Source: Lachnospiraceae bacterium (lineage in GTDB: Bacteria > Bacillota > Clostridia > Lachnospirales > Lachnospiraceae). Taken from it: 64,000 bases of DNA. Below are positions 61,715 to 64,000 of the stretch, one piece after another; the first letter of the stretch is position 1, and every line of letters starts with the position of its first letter. The stretch lies in NCBI GenBank assembly GCA_009774245.1, contig VSNM01000014.1:27416-91415 (forward strand). Direction: 5' to 3'. The notes under the pieces were generated by a model. It did no database searches and had not been told where the DNA came from. It was given only the letters and a program-made list of their open reading frames with translations. Made by a program: the position numbers and the translations under genes.

Positions 61715-61745
61715 CCCTGTTTGCCTGTATCCGGTTATTCAATTC

Positions 61746-62729
61746 TCAGACTCTCTCCAAAAGTCCTGCCGCCTGCTCAAAGGCTTCTATCGATTCCGCC
61801 CTGGATGCCAGTTTAAGCCAACTTCTTAGCACTTCCAGATCGGTCTGCCCCATAATCAGCTCTTCCAACGCTGATGACGGTTCGCCGATTTCCTCCAATA
61901 GATCTATGATATCTTCCGCCTTTCCCTTAACTTCGCCCATACGCTTCTGATCTTCCCACGCCTTGCACATATCTGTTTTCCTCTCTTTCTGATTCGCCGG
62001 TACTTTCAGCCCAGTAAATACATTGATTGCCGATACCGCCTCGTTTTCCAAACTTTTAAACCTTGGATTCGCGTCCAGCACTTCTTTCATTTTCATCCTG
62101 TCGTCTGATGCCTTTATAATCTCCAATACTTCCCGCAGTGATGTGCGGAACTTCTCAAAATCTGTTATCTCATTTGGCACGATCAGATGCAGGCGATAGT
62201 CCTCCACATATTTGAGTATTTGTGGATCTGATACCGCAAGCATCTCATGCAGGCTCCGCGGAGCATCCCACTCATCCGCTCCCCAGTACACCGTCAAGGT
62301 GATGACAGGCGTCAGTTTATCCTCTTTGTGAAAACCAGATAGAAACTCCGCACTTGATCCATAGTCCTTGTCTTTTTTGTGCTTCCTAGCCGCCTCGATC
62401 ACCTGCGCGCCATAATTCATTCCATCATAAATGATGTTTTTGATGGGCATCGCATAATGGATTTCACCTTGGTTCTCAATCCCCAGCAGTACAAATACTG
62501 TTGTCTTTGTCGCCTTTATTATAGCATGTTTTAACAGATCACGCCACTTTTGTTTCTGAATCTCCTTCTTATTTCTCCCATATAAGGAAAGTACCTCCGT
62601 CGTGTCCCGCTCCTCAAGATCTTCCGGTCTGATTGCCTGTCTGCCATCAAACAGATAGTAATTTAAGAGGTCTGCAAACCTTTCGTTATTAGATAAAAAT
62701 TCTCTCGCCTTCGCATCCTTTGCTCCCAT
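61746..62729 (-). CDS. Rpn-family PD-(D/E)XK nuclease / transposase-like protein
   Basis: A 327-residue protein. RFADLLNYYLFDGRQAIRPE, then the nuclease core FVLLGIENQGEIHYAMPIKN with the E-x-Q motif near residue 88, MNYGAQVIEAARKHKKD, and PVITLTVYWGADEWDAP. This is the PD-(D/E)XK family related to RpnA of E. coli, which promotes recombination. The start is the second ATG at 62729, six bases after AGAGG. A broken relative lies at 63408-63760. Confidence 0.82.
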   Translation of the reverse strand: MGAKDAKAREFLSNNERFADLLNYYLFDGRQAIRPEDLEERDTTEVLSLYGRNKKEIQKQKWRDLLKHAIIKATKTTVFVLLGIENQGEIHYAMPIKNIIYDGMNYGAQVIEAARKHKKDKDYGSSAEFLSGFHKEDKLTPVITLTVYWGADEWDAPRSLHEMLAVSDPQILKYVEDYRLHLIVPNEITDFEKFRTSLREVLEIIKASDDRMKMKEVLDANPRFKSLENEAVSAINVFTGLKVPANQKERKTDMCKAWEDQKRMGEVKGKAEDIIDLLEEIGEPSSALEELIMGQTDLEVLRSWLKLASRAESIEAFEQAAGLLERV

Positions 62730-62735
62730 GTCCAT

Positions 62736-63085
62736 CCTCTTTTCATCAGTTAGTTTTTACTTTGATATGACAATTGTCACCTGCATAGCAGTTATCGAAC
62801 ATATGTTATGAACTATTGTACGGCATTGGTGTGAGTTTGTCAAGCTTTTTCAGAAAATTTGTTCTATTTATTCTATTCCTGATGTAAGCATGAAATTGTC
62901 AATGTACAAGCAATGTTTATGACAGCAGCGCCTTCATAGTAAGGAATTGTTGTAAGAATCACTTTATGTATAAATCTGGCGGCGTTTTGAACGATAAACT
63001 CTTTTAAAAAGCTTTGTTTGTCTTTAATCACCTGGAAAACATATGCTATATGCAAATCTTTCGCGCCGGAGATGTTTCGTGAGCT
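62736..63085. other. Intergenic stretch, no gene recognised
   Basis: About 350 bases between the Rpn gene and the recombinase remnant. Short open frames exist, but none has an RBS or a recognisable domain. Confidence 0.4.
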
Positions 63086-63088
63086 GAG

Positions 63089-63290
63089 ATGCGGGATTAT
63101 ATCCGCTGGTTACAGAACACCAGAAACCTTTCTGACCGCACCATCAACTGTGTCATCTCACAACTGCACTTTTTCACCCTTTATGTCCTTCACAGGCCGT
63201 AGGATGATACACAGCTCCTTATGCGTAAATTTGATGAATCCCTATGTCCCCTCAAAACAGGATATGGCCATACTTATTGAAAAATGCTGC
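63089..63290 (+). pseudogene. Tyrosine recombinase N-terminal remnant
   Basis: DYIRWLQNTRNLSDRTINCV, then ISQLHFFTLYVLHRP-stop-DD, TQLLMRKFDESL, and in another frame YVPSKQDMAILIE. This is the SAM-like N-terminal domain of XerC-type integrases, with TAG where tryptophan TGG is expected at 63200 and a frameshift near 63240. The catalytic domain is absent. Confidence 0.6.
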
Positions 63291-63368
63291 AAAAAGCAGG
63301 GAAACACATCTGAAGCATCCGTTATTTCCCTGCCTTACAACCACAGTATAAAATTTTTATTCTGCCTT

Positions 63369-63408
63369 AGGAATTGTCAAAAAATAACTTATTAATTTGA
63401 TAGTTCCT
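63369..63408. repeat. Palindromic repeat starting in a stop codon, copy 2
   Basis: AGGAATTGTCAA pairs (10 of 12) with TTGATAGTTCCT, around AAAATAACTTATTAA. On the minus strand it begins with the TAA stop of the Rpn remnant. Similar in ends and centre (GGAAC, AAATAAC) to 3980-4021. Confidence 0.65.
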
Positions 63409-63760
63409 TATATGGTCTGAAGTCCTGCAAGCTGCTCTACTTCCCTTACGCTAAGTCCTGTATCTTCTGCAATTTCCTCGACCGTCTGTTTTTTCTCTTC
63501 AACAGCCAGAATGCCGTTTCCCTTTGAGTCTGACTTATGCCTTGACTTAAGATTGTCCTTGCACTTGTTTCGATCAATGCACCTCTCATCATATCACCTA
63601 CAACTTTCTGCACATTCTCGAACTTCCGTGCGTTTTCCTTAATCACGTCGCCTGACAAATCAATAATTGTCCGCTTGTCAAACGCCCCGATTACTCCCTG
63701 CTGTTCCAGTCCGTCAAGCCTTTCTAAATTTCAAGCACCTATTTCATTTTGTCTTCCTTC
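63408..63760 (-). pseudogene. Rpn-family nuclease remnant, truncated and frameshifted
   Basis: Minus-strand frame with EQQGVIGAFDKRTIIDLSGD, ARKFENVQKVVGDMMRGALI and SARTILSQGISQTQRETAFW. The natural end continues in another frame as ILAVEEKKQTVEEIAEDTGL, then SVREVEQLAGLQTI and a TAA. The nuclease core at the N-terminus is missing. Confidence 0.6.
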
Positions 63761-63859
63761 CTTTTTTTGTCTCCATCATATCATTTCCTTGCGTCAGATT
63801 CAACACTAACCTCCACCACATGCTCTTTCAATTGCATTTTCATATACTCCCCATTTTCA

Positions 63860-64000
63860 CTACCCGAACAGCAATTTCCCAACATGCGGAATCTTCCTCA
63901 CTCCATAAACAATCATTCCACACACTGCCAGGGAACTGATCCATAATAAGCAGACTCTCAACGCAAACATGCCGCCAAATGTATTAATCCACAATTTTAA
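63860..64000 (-). CDS. C-terminal end of a membrane protein (gene continues beyond window)
   Basis: The last 46 codons of a minus-strand frame open to the window edge. One hydrophobic segment (VCLLWISSLAVCGMIVYGV) is followed by a basic end RKIPHVGKLLFG. Such ends occur in acyltransferase-3 and other polytopic membrane proteins; no firm assignment is possible. Confidence 0.5.
   Translation of the reverse strand, partial: LKLWINTFGGMFALRVCLLWISSLAVCGMIVYGVRKIPHVGKLLFG

Noticed and set aside
62870..63055. 60-codon minus-strand frame
   Set aside because: No RBS and no recognisable domain; probably chance or very old debris.
63667..63946. Plus-strand frames near the window end
   Set aside because: They are antisense to the Rpn remnant and the partial membrane protein gene and resemble no protein family.

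Overview
The window reads as chromosome of a spore-forming member of the Clostridia, most likely Lachnospiraceae. This rests on the whole pattern of genes: a FabK-type fatty acid operon with a MarR/FabT-like regulator, a PdaA-like spore-cortex deacetylase, MutS2, YhaM, RlmD, GH51/GH43 arabinan enzymes, a DHHW/MBOAT envelope-acylation locus, and small families (DUF6171-, DUF4358-, DUF6179- and DUF6323-like) that I associate with this family. I see no rRNA, tRNA, CRISPR array, prophage or intact insertion sequence. Family names come from motif recognition, not from a database search.

Left part (1-13.4 kb): the 3' part of an HD-GYP gene; a fused Amt-PII ammonium transporter behind a promoter and hairpin; a GNAT acetyltransferase; an XRE regulator; the PdaA-like deacetylase; an operon of M13 metallopeptidase, SH3-like secreted protein and Cys-rich HD hydrolase; a membrane GDPD; an orphan Phd/YefM antitoxin; a PAP2 phosphatase; a PHP phosphoesterase; and CheD beside a soluble CZB-type chemoreceptor (13.6-15.0 kb).

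Fatty acid block (15.0-24.0 kb, minus strand): acpP-fabK-fabD-fabG-fabF-fabZ-accDA-(second FabK/NMO)-fabH-marR, read right to left. AccD and AccA are one polypeptide, accB and accC are absent, and three evenly spaced palindromic operators lie just downstream of a promoter in front of acpP. The regulator that probably binds them is the last gene of the operon.

Middle (24-33.4 kb): an arabinan-degradation pair (GH43, GH51), a LytTR response regulator without a kinase, a cytidylate-kinase-like protein with an ArsB/NhaD-type permease, a DUF6179/DUF6323-like pair, and a small pyrophosphatase-like protein. The stretch from 30.6 to 43 kb is the least stable part. It holds MITE-like hairpin elements, palindrome clusters and at least four broken genes (XRE, DUF1963, an ABC permease with three frameshifts, a WYL regulator). 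Intact genes there include a DtxR-like regulator, an aminoglycoside-nucleotidyltransferase-like protein, an Spx/ArsC-like protein, a MATE exporter behind a leader hairpin, and a membrane chemoreceptor.

Right part (43.7-64 kb): RlmD, YhaM, and an HtrA-like membrane protein whose trypsin active site appears lost; an envelope O-acylation cluster (SGNH hydrolase, DUF4358 lipoprotein, MBOAT, unknown, DHHW); MutS2; an OmpR/histidine-kinase pair; three overlapping glycosyltransferases including a GlfT2-like enzyme with the tail of a lost ABC transporter gene in front; then an Rpn-type nuclease, decayed recombinase and Rpn fragments, and the end of a membrane protein running off the window. The strongest unusual signals are the triple operator array and altered fab operon, the HtrA-like pseudoprotease, the Amt-PII fusion with its leader, and four families of small palindromic repeats, one of which starts at the last base of a TAA stop codon both times it occurs.
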